From CAIKMD01 sp036501365 (GTDB lineage Bacteria; Pseudomonadota; Alphaproteobacteria; ATCC43930; CGMCC-115725), in NCBI GenBank assembly GCA_036501365.1, contig DASYAL010000102.1, forward strand, positions 1 through 64,000: a stretch of 64,000 nt of DNA, in the 5' to 3' direction. A program made the position numbers and the translations under genes. Positions 1-9,558 of this stretch are shown one piece after another. Every line of letters begins with the position of its first letter. The stretch's first letter is position 1. Below the pieces are notes generated by a model. The model made no database searches and was not told where the DNA came from. It saw nothing but the letters and a program-made list of their open reading frames with translations.

Positions 1-1156
<1,156 letters not shown>

Positions 1157-1300
1157 CCCAACTCCAGACCCCTTGCTTCACCGGGCCGTCCGCCGGGGTG
1201 AGCGGAACGTGCCCGAGCCGCCGGCTTGCGCGGGTGCGGCGGCATGAACCCGTGTTCCTGCAAGCCGAGTGCCCAAACCCAAAAGAACCCTGGGGCGCCT

Positions 1301-1951
1301 TTAACGAGGCGAACCCTCGAGCTTCCGGGCGATGAGGTCGGCGGCCTTGATGAAGGCGGCGTCGGCATCGAGCGCCGTGGTATCGAGCTCGATCGCGTCG
1401 GAGGCAGGCCGAAGAGGCGCCGTTTGGCGCTCCCGGTCGCGGGCGTCGCGTTGCTCGATGTCCTGCAGGACGCGCTGGTATATAGTCCCGACGCCCGCGG
1501 CCTGCAACTCCTTGAAACGCCTCGTCGCTCGCGCCTCGGCGCTGGCGGTTACGAAAATCTTAACGGTGGCGTCGGGACAGACGACGGTGCCGATGTCGCG
1601 GCCATCGAGCAGCGTGCCGGCGAAGCCTGGCGGCGGGTGCCGGGCAAAATCGCGCTGAAAGGCAAGGAGGGCGGCGCGCACCGCCGGGATCGCCGCGACC
1701 ACCGAAGCCGCGCTCGAGATGCGGTCCTCGCGCAGCCGCGAATCGTCGAGATCGCCGGCGCGCACCGCTTTGGCAGCGGCCTCGGCGGCGGCGGCATCGG
1801 CCGGGTCTCGACCGGCTTCGAGCACTTTCAGCGCCACCGCGCGATAAAGCCCGCCGGTATCGAGGAAAGCGAGGTTGTGGCGCTCGGCGAGGCGGCGGCC
1901 GAGCGTACCTTTACCGGCCGCGGCCGGCCCGTCGATCGCGATGACGATCAC
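1301..1951 (-). CDS. cmk: Cytidylate kinase
   Basis: Phosphorylates CMP and dCMP with ATP in pyrimidine nucleotide salvage. The product is 216 residues, normal for Cmk. The Walker A loop GPAAAGKG is at residues 8-15, followed by an LDTGGLYRAVAL nucleoside-binding segment and a LLDGRDIGTVVCPDA motif typical of the family. The start is GTG at 1951, chosen because the protein then begins exactly at the first beta strand before the P-loop; the codon overlaps the aroA stop as GTGA, which implies translational coupling. Upstream in-frame codons would run antisense-like inside aroA and are not needed. Confidence 0.95.
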   Translation of the reverse strand: MIVIAIDGPAAAGKGTLGRRLAERHNLAFLDTGGLYRAVALKVLEAGRDPADAAAAEAAAKAVRAGDLDDSRLREDRISSAASVVAAIPAVRAALLAFQRDFARHPPPGFAGTLLDGRDIGTVVCPDATVKIFVTASAEARATRRFKELQAAGVGTIYQRVLQDIEQRDARDRERQTAPLRPASDAIELDTTALDADAAFIKAADLIARKLEGSPR

Positions 1952-3294
1952 GCGCTTGCTTCGGCGATCGAGCCGCCCAGCCCGTTCACCAGCGCAACGA
2001 AGCCGGGAAAGCTGGTCGCGATGGTGGCGCCGTCGTCGATCGTCACCGGCTTCTCCGCCGCCATGCCCAGCACCAGGAAGGCCATGGCGATGCGGTGATC
2101 GAGCGCGGCGGCGACCGCGGTCCCGCCTTTGAGCGGTGCGCCCTTGCCCTCGACGATCAGCGTGTCGCCCTCGACCGCGACGGCGGCGCCGCAATCGCCG
2201 AGGCCCTTGGCGATTGCCGCGAGCCGGTCGCTTTCCTTGACCCGTAATTCGGCGAGGCCGTGCATCACGGTGCGGCCTTTGGCGAAAGCAGCGGCGACCG
2301 CGAGGATCGGATATTCGTCGATCATGCTCGGCGCGCGCTCGGCCGGCACGGTCACGCCTTTCAGCGCGCCGGCGCGGATGACGAGATCGGCGACCGGCTC
2401 GCCGCCGGCGATGCGGCGGTTGTCGAAGGCGATATCGGCCCCCATCTCGGCGAGGGTCGCAAAAAGCCCGGCACGCAGCGGATTGATGCCGACGCCCTCG
2501 ATGGTGATGGCGGAGCCGCGCAGCAGGAGCGCCGCGACCGCGGGGAAGGCCGCCGAGGAAGGATCGCCGGGGATGACGATGTCCCCGGCCTTGAGCTCCG
2601 GCTGGCCGGTGACGGTGATGCGCTGGCCGCCGTTATTGGTCGGGGTCGAAGTGACCCTGGCGCCGAAATGGCGCAGTAAATTCTCGGTGTGATCGCGCGA
2701 GGCGAGCGGCTCGATGACCGTGGTCTCGCCCGGCGCCGCGAGCCCGGCGAGGAGGATGGCCGATTTCACCTGCGCCGAGGCGACCGGCGTCGCGTATACG
2801 ATCGGCATCGGCGTCGTCGCGCCAATCAGCGCCAGCGGCAGCCTGCCGCCCGCGCGCGCCACGACCCGCGCGCCCATGCGTGTCAGCGGCTCCGTGACGC
2901 GCGCCATCGGCCGCCGCCGCAGCGAGGCGTCGCCGGTGAAGAAGGCGGTGATATCGTGTCCCGCCACCGCGCCCAACAGCAGCCTTGCACCGGTGCCGGA
3001 ATTGCCCATATCGAGCAGCGTGTCGGGCTCCTGCAAACCGCCCAGGCCGACGCCGCTAACGCGCCAGGCGCCGTCCGCCTCGCGCGCGACGCCGGCGCCG
3101 AGCGCGCGCATCGCCGCGGCGGTGGCGAGCACATCCTCGCCCTCGAGCAGGCCCGCGACGCGCGTTCGCCCGACCGCGAGCCCGCCAAGGATCAGCGCGC
3201 GATGCGACAGGGACTTGTCGCCCGGCACGCGGCAGCGGCCGCTCAAGGCGCCGGCGGTGCCCGAAGTCAGAGACGTGGCGGAGGCGGAGGACAT
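1948..3294 (-). CDS. aroA: 3-phosphoshikimate 1-carboxyvinyltransferase (class II EPSP synthase)
   Basis: Joins PEP to shikimate-3-phosphate, the sixth step of the shikimate pathway and the target of glyphosate. The 448-residue protein follows the class II (CP4-like) pattern: PGDKSLSHRA near residue 24, RPM in the phosphate-binding loop, SAQVKSA, SRDHTE (the RxHxE signature), and a RAPSMIDEYPILAVAAAF segment that is nearly the CP4 sequence. The loop that fixes glyphosate response reads GNSGTGARL at residues 97-105, so position 100 is Gly and position 105 is Leu. CP4 has Ala100, and the family literature ties Ala100 to insensitivity, so this enzyme may be glyphosate sensitive. First gene of the aroA-cmk-rpsA set. 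Confidence 0.96.
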   Translation of the reverse strand: MSSASATSLTSGTAGALSGRCRVPGDKSLSHRALILGGLAVGRTRVAGLLEGEDVLATAAAMRALGAGVAREADGAWRVSGVGLGGLQEPDTLLDMGNSGTGARLLLGAVAGHDITAFFTGDASLRRRPMARVTEPLTRMGARVVARAGGRLPLALIGATTPMPIVYATPVASAQVKSAILLAGLAAPGETTVIEPLASRDHTENLLRHFGARVTSTPTNNGGQRITVTGQPELKAGDIVIPGDPSSAAFPAVAALLLRGSAITIEGVGINPLRAGLFATLAEMGADIAFDNRRIAGGEPVADLVIRAGALKGVTVPAERAPSMIDEYPILAVAAAFAKGRTVMHGLAELRVKESDRLAAIAKGLGDCGAAVAVEGDTLIVEGKGAPLKGGTAVAAALDHRIAMAFLVLGMAAEKPVTIDDGATIATSFPGFVALVNGLGGSIAEASA

Positions 3295-3458
3295 GAATCA
3301 GCGAGTCTTTACCAAAACGGGGGCGCCGGGCAACTGGATCGCGCCCCGGCGATTATTTTGGGCGCGATTATTTTGCTTTTGACAGCGGCCGCGCGCCGTG
3401 GCAAACGGCGCAGCGCTGCCGAGCGGAAAGACGCGGGTCCTGGGAGACGGAGGCGAAG
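3295..3458. promoter_or_regulatory. Divergent intergenic region between aroA and the FYDLN-acid gene
   Basis: This 164-bp gap must carry promoters for the leftward aroA-cmk-rpsA unit and the rightward FYDLN-acid gene. It contains a locally AT-rich direct repeat: the 12-mer GCGATTATTTTG occurs at 3349-3360 and again at 3364-3375, a 15-bp period. A TTGACA hexamer follows at about 3379 on the plus strand, but no convincing -10 box stands at the expected distance. The promoter role is inferred from gene orientation. Confidence 0.4.
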
Positions 3459-3863
3459 GTGGCTAGAGCAGAGTGGGGAATGAAGCGGCTGTGCCCGAAT
3501 TGCGGCACCCGCTACTACGACATGCGCCGCGATCCGATCGTCTGTCCGCATTGCGGATCGCCGTTCGATCCCGAGGCGCTTTTGAAGACGCGACGCACGC
3601 GCGCCGTCGCGCCGGCCGCGGTTGAGCCCGTGGCCGATGAGGAGATCGAGCCCGATCTTGGCGCCGAGGAGGTGCCGGAGCCGGCCGCGCCCGAGGTTGC
3701 CTTGCCGGCCGAGGCTGAGGAGGGCGAGGAAGAGGAGACCGAGGCCGAGGCTGAGGAGGGCGAGGAGGAGGAAGAAGAAGTCCTCGAAGACGCCTCGGAG
3801 CTCGGCGAGGACGAGGACGACATGGCCGAAGTGATCGAGAACGTCGACGAGGAGGACGAATAG
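3459..3863 (+). CDS. FYDLN-acid domain protein (TIGR02300 family)
   Basis: Conserved alphaproteobacterial protein of unknown function, 134 residues. The N-terminus holds a small zinc-ribbon-like module with two CxxC pairs (CPNC and CPHC, residues about 12-15 and 29-32) around the YYDMRRDP segment that gives the family its name. The C-terminal half is an extremely acidic Glu/Asp tail with Ala-rich stretches and is probably disordered. The start is GTG at 3459 with GAGGCGAAG upstream; the ATG at 3480 would cut off the conserved AEWG lead-in. It sits directly upstream of tRNA-Ala(GGC). Confidence 0.9.
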   Translation: MARAEWGMKRLCPNCGTRYYDMRRDPIVCPHCGSPFDPEALLKTRRTRAVAPAAVEPVADEEIEPDLGAEEVPEPAAPEVALPAEAEEGEEEETEAEAEEGEEEEEEVLEDASELGEDEDDMAEVIENVDEEDE

Positions 3864-3874
3864 CCTCGTAAAGA

Positions 3875-3897
3875 GAGGGCCTTCCAAAAAGGCCCTC
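3875..3897. terminator. GC-rich hairpin between the FYDLN-acid gene and tRNA-Ala
   Basis: Perfect 9-bp stem GAGGGCCTT/AAGGCCCTC with a 5-base loop, twelve bases after the stop codon at 3863. It is followed by an A-run rather than a T-run on the plus strand, so it is a weak intrinsic terminator candidate and might instead be a transcript-end stabiliser or a processing signal before the tRNA. Confidence 0.4.
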
Positions 3898-3909
3898 CAA
3901 AAAAAGGCC

Positions 3910-3985
<76 letters not shown>

Positions 3986-3991
3986 GATACG

Positions 3992-4020
3992 AAAAGCCCG
4001 GCTCTTGGAGCCGGGCTTTT
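3992..4020. terminator. Bidirectional intrinsic terminator
   Basis: Perfect 13-bp inverted repeat AAAAGCCCGGCTC / GAGCCGGGCTTTT around the 3-base loop TTG. It starts 6 bases after the tRNA-Ala CCA end and lies 10 bases beyond the stop of the minus-strand gene that ends at 4031. The T-run continues to 4021 on the plus strand and the A-run gives a T-run on the minus strand, so it can end transcripts from both sides. Confidence 0.9.
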
Positions 4021-4030
4021 TGCTGATCCG

Positions 4031-4951
4031 CTATTCGACGATCAGCTTGGTGGCGGGCGGCGGCGGTTGCTGCAGCAGCTTGAGCTGGTTGAGGGTCGCG
4101 ATCCAGAAATCGAAATCGGCGGGCGCGAGACTGAGCTCGAGCGGGTCGGGCGTGCTGGCCGCGCCGATATATTTTTTCTGGATCGCGCTCGCCTCGTCGG
4201 GATGGTCGTGCGCGAAGGCCATCGCGTCCTCGAGCGAGGCGCGGAATTCGCGTAGCGCCGGGCGATGCGATTCCGCCCAAGTGCGGCTCGCCGCATAGAC
4301 CGAGGCGAGGATATGCGGATTGGTCGCTGAGAAGATATCGACCGATTTCTCGCCGGCGCCGCTTTGAATGATGCGCGTCCGGAGCGGCTCGAGTTCGAAA
4401 GCCGCATCGATCTGGCCCGCGCGCAACAGATCGCCCATCTGCGTGAACGGCGTCTCGACCAGCGTCACCTGGTCGAGGGCGACGCCGTGATCGAGTAGCC
4501 ATTTCTTCAACACGAGATCGATCGCGCTGTTGATGCCGGGCCGGGCGATCTTCTTGCCGATGAAATCCTGCGCCTTGGTCGCGGTGAAGCCGGTGCGCGT
4601 CAAAAGGCTCGAGCGCGGATGCTTCGCATCCATCGCCGCGACCCCCGCCACCGCGACGAGGTCCATGCCGCCGTCGTTGGCGAGCAGCAGCAGCGGCGGC
4701 GAGCTCGAGGCGAGCTGCAGGCTGCCGGCTTGCAGCGCCGGCGGGCCGAGCGAGGTGGTCGCGAGATTGGTCAAGGTGACGTCGAGCCCGTGCTTGGCGA
4801 AGATGCCGGCGTCCTTGGCGATGAAGGCGGGGGCGAAATCCGCGGTCGCCGAATAGCTCACGGCTATCGTGGTCGGCGCCTGCGCTTCTGCGCGGGCGCC
4901 GGACAGGACGAGCGCGATCAGCGCGGCGGCGGGAAGAACGATCTGTCGCAT
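4031..4951 (-). CDS. ABC transporter substrate-binding protein, NMT1/SsuA-like (paralog A)
   Basis: Periplasmic binding protein of the NMT1/THI5-like fold used for sulfonates, nitrate, pyrimidine precursors or aromatic acids; the ligand is unknown. The 306-residue product has a cleavable signal peptide (hydrophobic stretch at residues 4-20, Ala-x-Ala near 22-24), then the AKDAGIFAKHGLDVTLT segment typical of the family and a GKKIARPGINSAIDLVLKKW hinge region. It is the downstream partner of a closely similar gene at 4962, only 10 bp apart. No permease or ATPase gene is in the window, so the pair is either orphan or served by a transporter elsewhere. Confidence 0.88.
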   Translation of the reverse strand: MRQIVLPAAALIALVLSGARAEAQAPTTIAVSYSATADFAPAFIAKDAGIFAKHGLDVTLTNLATTSLGPPALQAGSLQLASSSPPLLLLANDGGMDLVAVAGVAAMDAKHPRSSLLTRTGFTATKAQDFIGKKIARPGINSAIDLVLKKWLLDHGVALDQVTLVETPFTQMGDLLRAGQIDAAFELEPLRTRIIQSGAGEKSVDIFSATNPHILASVYAASRTWAESHRPALREFRASLEDAMAFAHDHPDEASAIQKKYIGAASTPDPLELSLAPADFDFWIATLNQLKLLQQPPPPATKLIVE

Positions 4952-4961
4952 CGGGCGCGGC

Positions 4962-5900
4962 CTATTTGAAGATCAGCGTCGCCGGATCGACCGGGTGATG
5001 CAGCACGCCGACCTCCTCGCAGACCTTCGTCCAGAAGGCGAAATCCTCCGGCGTCACGCTGAGCGATACGTCGGGCAGGCTGGTGGTGGCATAGCCGATG
5101 TATTTCGCCTCTATCTTATGCGCGTCGTCGGGATTGTCTTTCTCCCAGGCGATCGCCTCCGCGAGCGAGGCGTTGAAGGCGGCGATCGCGGCGCGATGCG
5201 CGTTCGCCCATGTCCGCGTCGAGGCATAGATCGCGCCGAGCACGTCGGGATCGGTCGCCGACATGATGTCGAGCGATTTGCGCGCGCCGCCCGAGGCAAG
5301 CGTGCGTGACAGCATCGGCTCGAATTGAAAGGCGGCGTCGAGCTGGCCCGAGCGCAGCATGTCGCCCATCTGCTGGAACGGCGCTTCGACGATCGTTACC
5401 TGGTTGGGCTGAACGCCGCCATCGATCAGCCATTTGCGCAGCACCAGATCCATCGCGCTACTGATCCCCGGCACGGCCACCTTCCGGCCGATCAGGTCTT
5501 TGGGGGTGTGGATGGCGAAGCCGGGATGGGTGACGAGGCTGGTATGCGGATGCGCGGCGGTGAGCCGCCCGACCCCCGCTACCGAGACGAGATCGAGGCC
5601 GCCGTCATTGGCGAGCAGCAGGTTGGGCGGCGTCGCCTGCGAGATCTGCAGGCTGTTGCTGACGAGCGCCGGCGGCGCGACCGAGCTCGAGGTCACCGCC
5701 TTCATCGTCACATCGAGTCCGTGCTTCTCGAAGATGCCGTTGTCCTTGGCGATATAGGCCGGAAGATAATCCGAGGTCAGGCCGTAGCCGAGGGTGAGCT
5801 TGGTGGGCTCCTCCGCCCGCCCCGGCGACGGCGTCGCCGCGAGCACTAGCGCCAAGAGCACGCCGCGGCGGGCGATGGTTCCGAGCTTCGACATATCCAT
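4962..5900 (-). CDS. ABC transporter substrate-binding protein, NMT1/SsuA-like (paralog B)
   Basis: Second NMT1-like periplasmic binding protein (about 312 residues), clearly a tandem duplicate of the product encoded at 4031-4951: both share AYIAKD/AFIAKD...GIF.KHGLDVT, LLLANDGG(L/M)DLV and a long matching C-terminal half. A signal peptide ends near GRAEEP. Three in-frame ATGs lie close together (5909, 5900, 5894). I prefer 5900 because an AGGGG Shine-Dalgarno at 5911-5915 is then about 10 bases upstream; at 5909 it would touch the start codon. Ligand and transport partner are unknown. It lies in an apparent operon with the small exported protein upstream. Confidence 0.88.
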   Translation of the reverse strand: MDMSKLGTIARRGVLLALVLAATPSPGRAEEPTKLTLGYGLTSDYLPAYIAKDNGIFEKHGLDVTMKAVTSSSVAPPALVSNSLQISQATPPNLLLANDGGLDLVSVAGVGRLTAAHPHTSLVTHPGFAIHTPKDLIGRKVAVPGISSAMDLVLRKWLIDGGVQPNQVTIVEAPFQQMGDMLRSGQLDAAFQFEPMLSRTLASGGARKSLDIMSATDPDVLGAIYASTRTWANAHRAAIAAFNASLAEAIAWEKDNPDDAHKIEAKYIGYATTSLPDVSLSVTPEDFAFWTKVCEEVGVLHHPVDPATLIFK

Positions 5901-5926
5901 AATATCCATACCCCTGTTCTGTTTGA

Positions 5927-6130
5927 TTATGAGCGGCCGGCATCTTTGTGTTCGCCGAGCGAGGCTTCGAGATTGCTGACGCGCGCGCGCAACGCCGCAT
6001 TTTCTTTTTCCAAGGCGTTCAGCCGCGTCAAAATCTGATTGTCGAGCGAGTGCGCGCGCGCCGGGGGCGAAACCGCCGATAGAAACGCGATGGCGCACAA
6101 AACGGCACCGAGCTTTGTGAAGGTCTTCAT
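5927..6130 (-). CDS. Small exported coiled-coil protein (67 residues), unknown function
   Basis: A short protein with a signal peptide (hydrophobic residues about 5-25, cleavage near ARA-HS) followed by one amphipathic heptad segment of about 35 residues, LDNQILTRLNALEKENAALR and onward to the C-terminus. Such a leader plus coiled coil resembles the N-terminal region of some alphaproteobacterial outer-membrane porins, so it may be a free-standing trimeric peptide or the remnant of a porin whose barrel was lost; this is inference. It sits 26 bp before the paralog B gene on the same strand and is probably co-transcribed with it. Confidence 0.6.
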   Translation of the reverse strand: MKTFTKLGAVLCAIAFLSAVSPPARAHSLDNQILTRLNALEKENAALRARVSNLEASLGEHKDAGRS

Positions 6131-6201
6131 GGGCTCGTTCCCCCGCTGATCGCGGAATCCCGTGCACGGCGGGGCCATGGCGTGAGCACGGTTCCGCGCC
6201 C

Positions 6202-7431
6202 CTAGAGCCGGCCGCCGCCCAGCGCGCTCTTGCCGTAGGCCGGCGCCGATTCGTCGAGATAGAGGCCGCGATGGGTGCAGACCGCGATCAGATCGCGCAA
6301 CTGCCGCTGCAGCGGATTGGCATTGAAGATCGCATGGCCGCCGGCGGCGGCGAATAGCGCCTGCACCGCTTCGAGACATTGGCGGGCGATGAACGCCGCC
6401 TCGAAGCGCGCCTTTAATTTCTCGTGCGCGTCGAGCTGGCCGCCCTTTTCCATCAAATCGACCCAATGGCGCAGCGCCGCGGTCATGTGCGCCGCCGCGC
6501 CCTCGATCGTGCCGACGGCTTTGGCGAGGTTCATCTGCGTGCTGCCGAATTCGGCGACGGCGAGGCCGCGGCTGTTGCGCGCGCGGGTGTAATTGAAATA
6601 AGTCGTGAGAAATCCTTCGGCGACGCCGACGGCGAGCGCGGTGAAGCCCAGCGCCGCGACCGAGGCACGCGGCGTGCGGAACACCGAGGCGCGGTTGATC
6701 TTCGTCCCCGGCCCGGTGCCGTCGTCGCTATGGACGTGATCCTGGAAGCGATGCGGCGGGACCAGCACCGCCTCGGCGACGAAGCTCTTGCTGCCGGTAC
6801 CGGCGAGGCCAGCGACATGCCAGTCGTCGACCACCGTCACCGCGCTTTTCGGCACCAGGAAGTCCCACCAGGCCGGCGGCCCTGCCGATTTCGTGGGGCC
6901 CTCTTCTTCGAGGAACGCGTCGCAGATCAGCCAGTCGGCGTAATCGATGCCGCTGGCAAAGCCGAACCGGCCCGACAACAGCGCCCCGCCCGGCGCGCGT
7001 TTCGCCCGCCCCGAGGGCGCGACGCTGGCGGCGATCCGCGTGTCGTGGTTCTTGCCCCAGATCTCTTCCTGCCCCTCCAGGGAGAAGGCGCCGACGAGCT
7101 GGGTGTGGTCGTTGAGCACGTTCGCGACCCAGGCCTGCGAGCCGCAGCCGCGGGCGAGGATGCGGTTCACTTCGCCGAGGACGTCCCAGGCATATTCGTA
7201 GCCGCCGAACCGCGCCGGCCGACAGATCTGAAGGAGCCCCGCGGCAGCCAATTCCTCGATGGTCTCCGGCGGGCAATGGCGCAGCTGCTCGCAGCGCTCG
7301 GCGCGGCTGGCCAGGGTCGGGACCAGCGCTTCGGCGCGGCGGTAGAGTTCGGCGGGGCTGGGTTTTTCCACTGCAGGAGGGGGGCCGGATCGAGTCGCCT
7401 GCTGGTTCGCTGGCTGTTTCATGCCTCCCAT
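6202..7431 (-). CDS. Acyl-CoA dehydrogenase-fold flavin-dependent monooxygenase (class D type)
   Basis: A 409-residue protein of the acyl-CoA dehydrogenase superfamily, closest in layout to two-component monooxygenase oxygenase subunits (HsaA, DszC, HpaC2 type): an N-terminal helical domain (CPPETIEELAAAGLLQICRP), a central beta domain with a SGRFGFASGIDYADW flavin-contact region and SKSF, and a C-terminal helical domain with AAGGHAIF and LQRQLRDL near the end. These enzymes hydroxylate aromatic or heterocyclic substrates with reduced flavin from a separate reductase; no reductase gene is present here. The start is uncertain between GTG 7434, ATG 7431 and ATG 7422. It sits between the NMT1-like genes and the second tRNA-Ala, which suggests, weakly, an uptake-and-oxidation module. 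Confidence 0.85.
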   Translation of the reverse strand: MGGMKQPANQQATRSGPPPAVEKPSPAELYRRAEALVPTLASRAERCEQLRHCPPETIEELAAAGLLQICRPARFGGYEYAWDVLGEVNRILARGCGSQAWVANVLNDHTQLVGAFSLEGQEEIWGKNHDTRIAASVAPSGRAKRAPGGALLSGRFGFASGIDYADWLICDAFLEEEGPTKSAGPPAWWDFLVPKSAVTVVDDWHVAGLAGTGSKSFVAEAVLVPPHRFQDHVHSDDGTGPGTKINRASVFRTPRASVAALGFTALAVGVAEGFLTTYFNYTRARNSRGLAVAEFGSTQMNLAKAVGTIEGAAAHMTAALRHWVDLMEKGGQLDAHEKLKARFEAAFIARQCLEAVQALFAAAGGHAIFNANPLQRQLRDLIAVCTHRGLYLDESAPAYGKSALGGGRL

Positions 7432-7524
7432 CACCCGCGCGGCGCTTTTTCGCGGCTTTGGGCTCGCCGGAACCGGGTTTTGACGCTAGAACTCCGCTTA
7501 GCGACGCCCCGCGGCGGCCTCTTT

Positions 7525-7600
<76 letters not shown>

Positions 7601-7608
7601 CTCGCGGC

Positions 7609-7641
7609 AAGGGCCCGACGCGCGCTGCGCGCCGGGCCCTT
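7609..7641. terminator. GC-rich hairpin after tRNA-Ala copy 2
   Basis: Outer stem AAGGGCCCG (7609-7617) pairs perfectly with CGGGCCCTT (7633-7641), and the inner part (CGCGCG / GCGCGC) extends it. It begins 8 bases after the tRNA. The downstream T-run is poor (CGCTTTC), so termination may be partial. Confidence 0.6.
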
Positions 7642-7758
7642 CGCTTTCATCCCGTGGCTTTCATACTGTCGGTTTACGTAGCGGCACGTAAGGGATCATC
7701 CGCACAGATTTTCCCGCCGCCACCGCCCTACCCTCATGCGGTGGAGGGACGGATAGCG

Positions 7759-7935
7759 ATGAACGAACTCGGCGACCCGGCGGCTTTTTTGCGCGAGAAG
7801 GCGGCGCAATGCCGGCGTCTCGCCGATCGGATCGCGAACGACCAGGAGCTTGCCGTTCTAACGCTGCGTGCGATGGCGTCGGAATTCGAGGCCAAGGCCG
7901 CCGCGGAGGCACCGCGGTATCGCCGGCCCACGTGA
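7759..7935 (+). CDS. Small conserved hypothetical protein (58 residues)
   Basis: A 58-residue basic, helical protein starting at ATG 7759 with GGAGGG about 11 bases upstream. The sequence AAFLREKAAQCRRLADRI followed by a second helix ending in FEAKAA is the form of a small protein seen beside many alphaproteobacterial genes; its function is unknown. It stands alone between the second tRNA-Ala and the Anbu cluster. A longer in-frame extension upstream crosses the tRNA gene and is not credible. Confidence 0.6.
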   Translation: MNELGDPAAFLREKAAQCRRLADRIANDQELAVLTLRAMASEFEAKAAAEAPRYRRPT

Positions 7936-8061
7936 CGTATCGGATGATCAAATTTTGAGCACCCCATCCTGCCTAGACATCCGGCACCGCAGCCGTGCCA
8001 CCCGATCGTCCCGGATTTCCGCCCCTCGGCCCGGTTGGCGCGGGCTTTGCTACCTGTCTCG

Positions 8062-9558
8062 ATGATGGACGATATTGTCACCCACCCTGCGGCGCCGGCT
8101 GGCGACGCGCTTGTCGCCGCGACGCCGGCTTTCGACGAGACCGGCCCGCCGGGCGGGTGCCTGCCCCATTACGCGCTGATCAAGCGCTGGCTCGACGAGA
8201 CGCCGCGCGAGGCGGTCGAGCTGAAGCGCCGCGAGGCGGAGTTGCTGTTCCGCCGCATCGGCATCACTTTCGCCGTCTATGCCGAAGGCGGCAGCCCCGA
8301 GCGGCTCATCCCCTTCGACATCATCCCGCGCGTCCTGGCGCCGGCGGAATGGAGCCGGCTGCAGCGCGGCCTGGTGCAGCGGGTGAAAGCGCTCAACGCC
8401 TTCATCCACGACGTCTATCACGCGCGCGAGATCCTCCATGCCGGAAAGATCCCGCCGGCGCTGATCCTGCACAATGACGGCTTCCGGCCGGAGATGCAGG
8501 GCTTCGCCCCGCCGCGGGGCGTCTACGCGCATATCTCGGGCATCGACATGGTGCGCGTCGGGCCGGAGGATTTTTACGTCCTCGAGGACAACTGCCGCAC
8601 GCCCTCGGGCGTCTCCTACATGATCGAGAATCGCGAAGCGATGATGCGGCTCTTCCCCGATCTCTATGCGCGGCACCGCATCGCCCCGGTCTCGCATTAT
8701 CCCGAGGAGCTGCACGACACGCTGCGCTCGGTCGCGCCCGAGAATTGCGAAGGCGAGCCCACGATCGTGCTGCTGACGCCCGGCGCCAAGAACAGCGCCT
8801 ATTACGAGCATTCCTTCCTCGCCGACGAGATGGGCATCGAGCTGGTCGAAGGCGCCGATCTCGTCGTCGACGACACCATCGTCTATATGCGCACGACCGA
8901 GGGGCTGCGCCGTGTCGACGTGATCTATCGCCGGCTCGACGACGATTATCTCGATCCGCTCACCTTCCTGCCGGAAACGCTGCTCGGCACGCCCGGCCTC
9001 TTCAATGCGTATCGCTCGGGGAACGTGACGCTCGCGAATGCCGTAGGGGCGGGTATCGCCGACGACAAATCGATCTATCCCTTCGTGCCCGAGATGATCC
9101 GCTTCTATCTCGGCGAGGAGCCGGTCCTCGCCAACGTGCCGACCTGGCGCTGCGCCGAGACCGAGGCTCTCGGCTATGTGCTCGATCACCTGCAGGAGCT
9201 GGTGGTGAAGGAGGCGCATGGCTCGGGCGGCTACGGCATGCTGGTCGGCCCGCATGCCTCGCGCGCCGAGCGCGAGGCTTTCGCCGCGCGCCTCAAAGCG
9301 CGGCCGGCCGATTACATCGCGCAGCCGACCCTCGCGCTTTCGACCTGCCCGACCTTCGTCGAAAGCGGCATCGCGCCGCGCCATGTCGATCTCCGGCCTT
9401 TCGTCCTCGCCGGCAAGGACATCCGCATCGTGCCGGGCGGGCTGACGCGGGTCGCGTTGCGCGGCGGCTCGCTCGTCGTCAACTCCAGTCAGGGCGGCGG
9501 CACCAAGGATACCTGGGTGCTCGAAAGCGTCGGCGATGCTCAGCCGTACAGCCGATAG
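8062..9558 (+). CDS. Circularly permuted ATP-grasp protein (Anbu cluster)
   Basis: Member of the DUF404/DUF407 family (circularly permuted type 2 ATP-grasp, COG2308), predicted to form amide bonds at the expense of ATP; the substrate is unknown. The 498-residue product has the family core: FDIIPRVL, FIHDVYHAREILHAGKIP, a YVLEDNCRTPSGVSYMIENR stretch and the ATP-binding VVKEAHGSGGYGMLVGP segment, then RHVDLRPFVL near the C-terminus. I start at ATG 8062 (MMDD), since 8035 has no better ribosome site. First gene of a four-gene operon with alpha-E, transglutaminase and Anbu genes; it overlaps the next by 23 bp. Confidence 0.93.
   Translation: MMDDIVTHPAAPAGDALVAATPAFDETGPPGGCLPHYALIKRWLDETPREAVELKRREAELLFRRIGITFAVYAEGGSPERLIPFDIIPRVLAPAEWSRLQRGLVQRVKALNAFIHDVYHAREILHAGKIPPALILHNDGFRPEMQGFAPPRGVYAHISGIDMVRVGPEDFYVLEDNCRTPSGVSYMIENREAMMRLFPDLYARHRIAPVSHYPEELHDTLRSVAPENCEGEPTIVLLTPGAKNSAYYEHSFLADEMGIELVEGADLVVDDTIVYMRTTEGLRRVDVIYRRLDDDYLDPLTFLPETLLGTPGLFNAYRSGNVTLANAVGAGIADDKSIYPFVPEMIRFYLGEEPVLANVPTWRCAETEALGYVLDHLQELVVKEAHGSGGYGMLVGPHASRAEREAFAARLKARPADYIAQPTLALSTCPTFVESGIAPRHVDLRPFVLAGKDIRIVPGGLTRVALRGGSLVVNSSQGGGTKDTWVLESVGDAQPYSR

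Noticed and set aside
3875..3897. A strong rho-independent terminator after the FYDLN-acid gene
   Set aside because: The stem is perfect, but it is followed by A residues on the plus strand, so I list it only as a weak hairpin.
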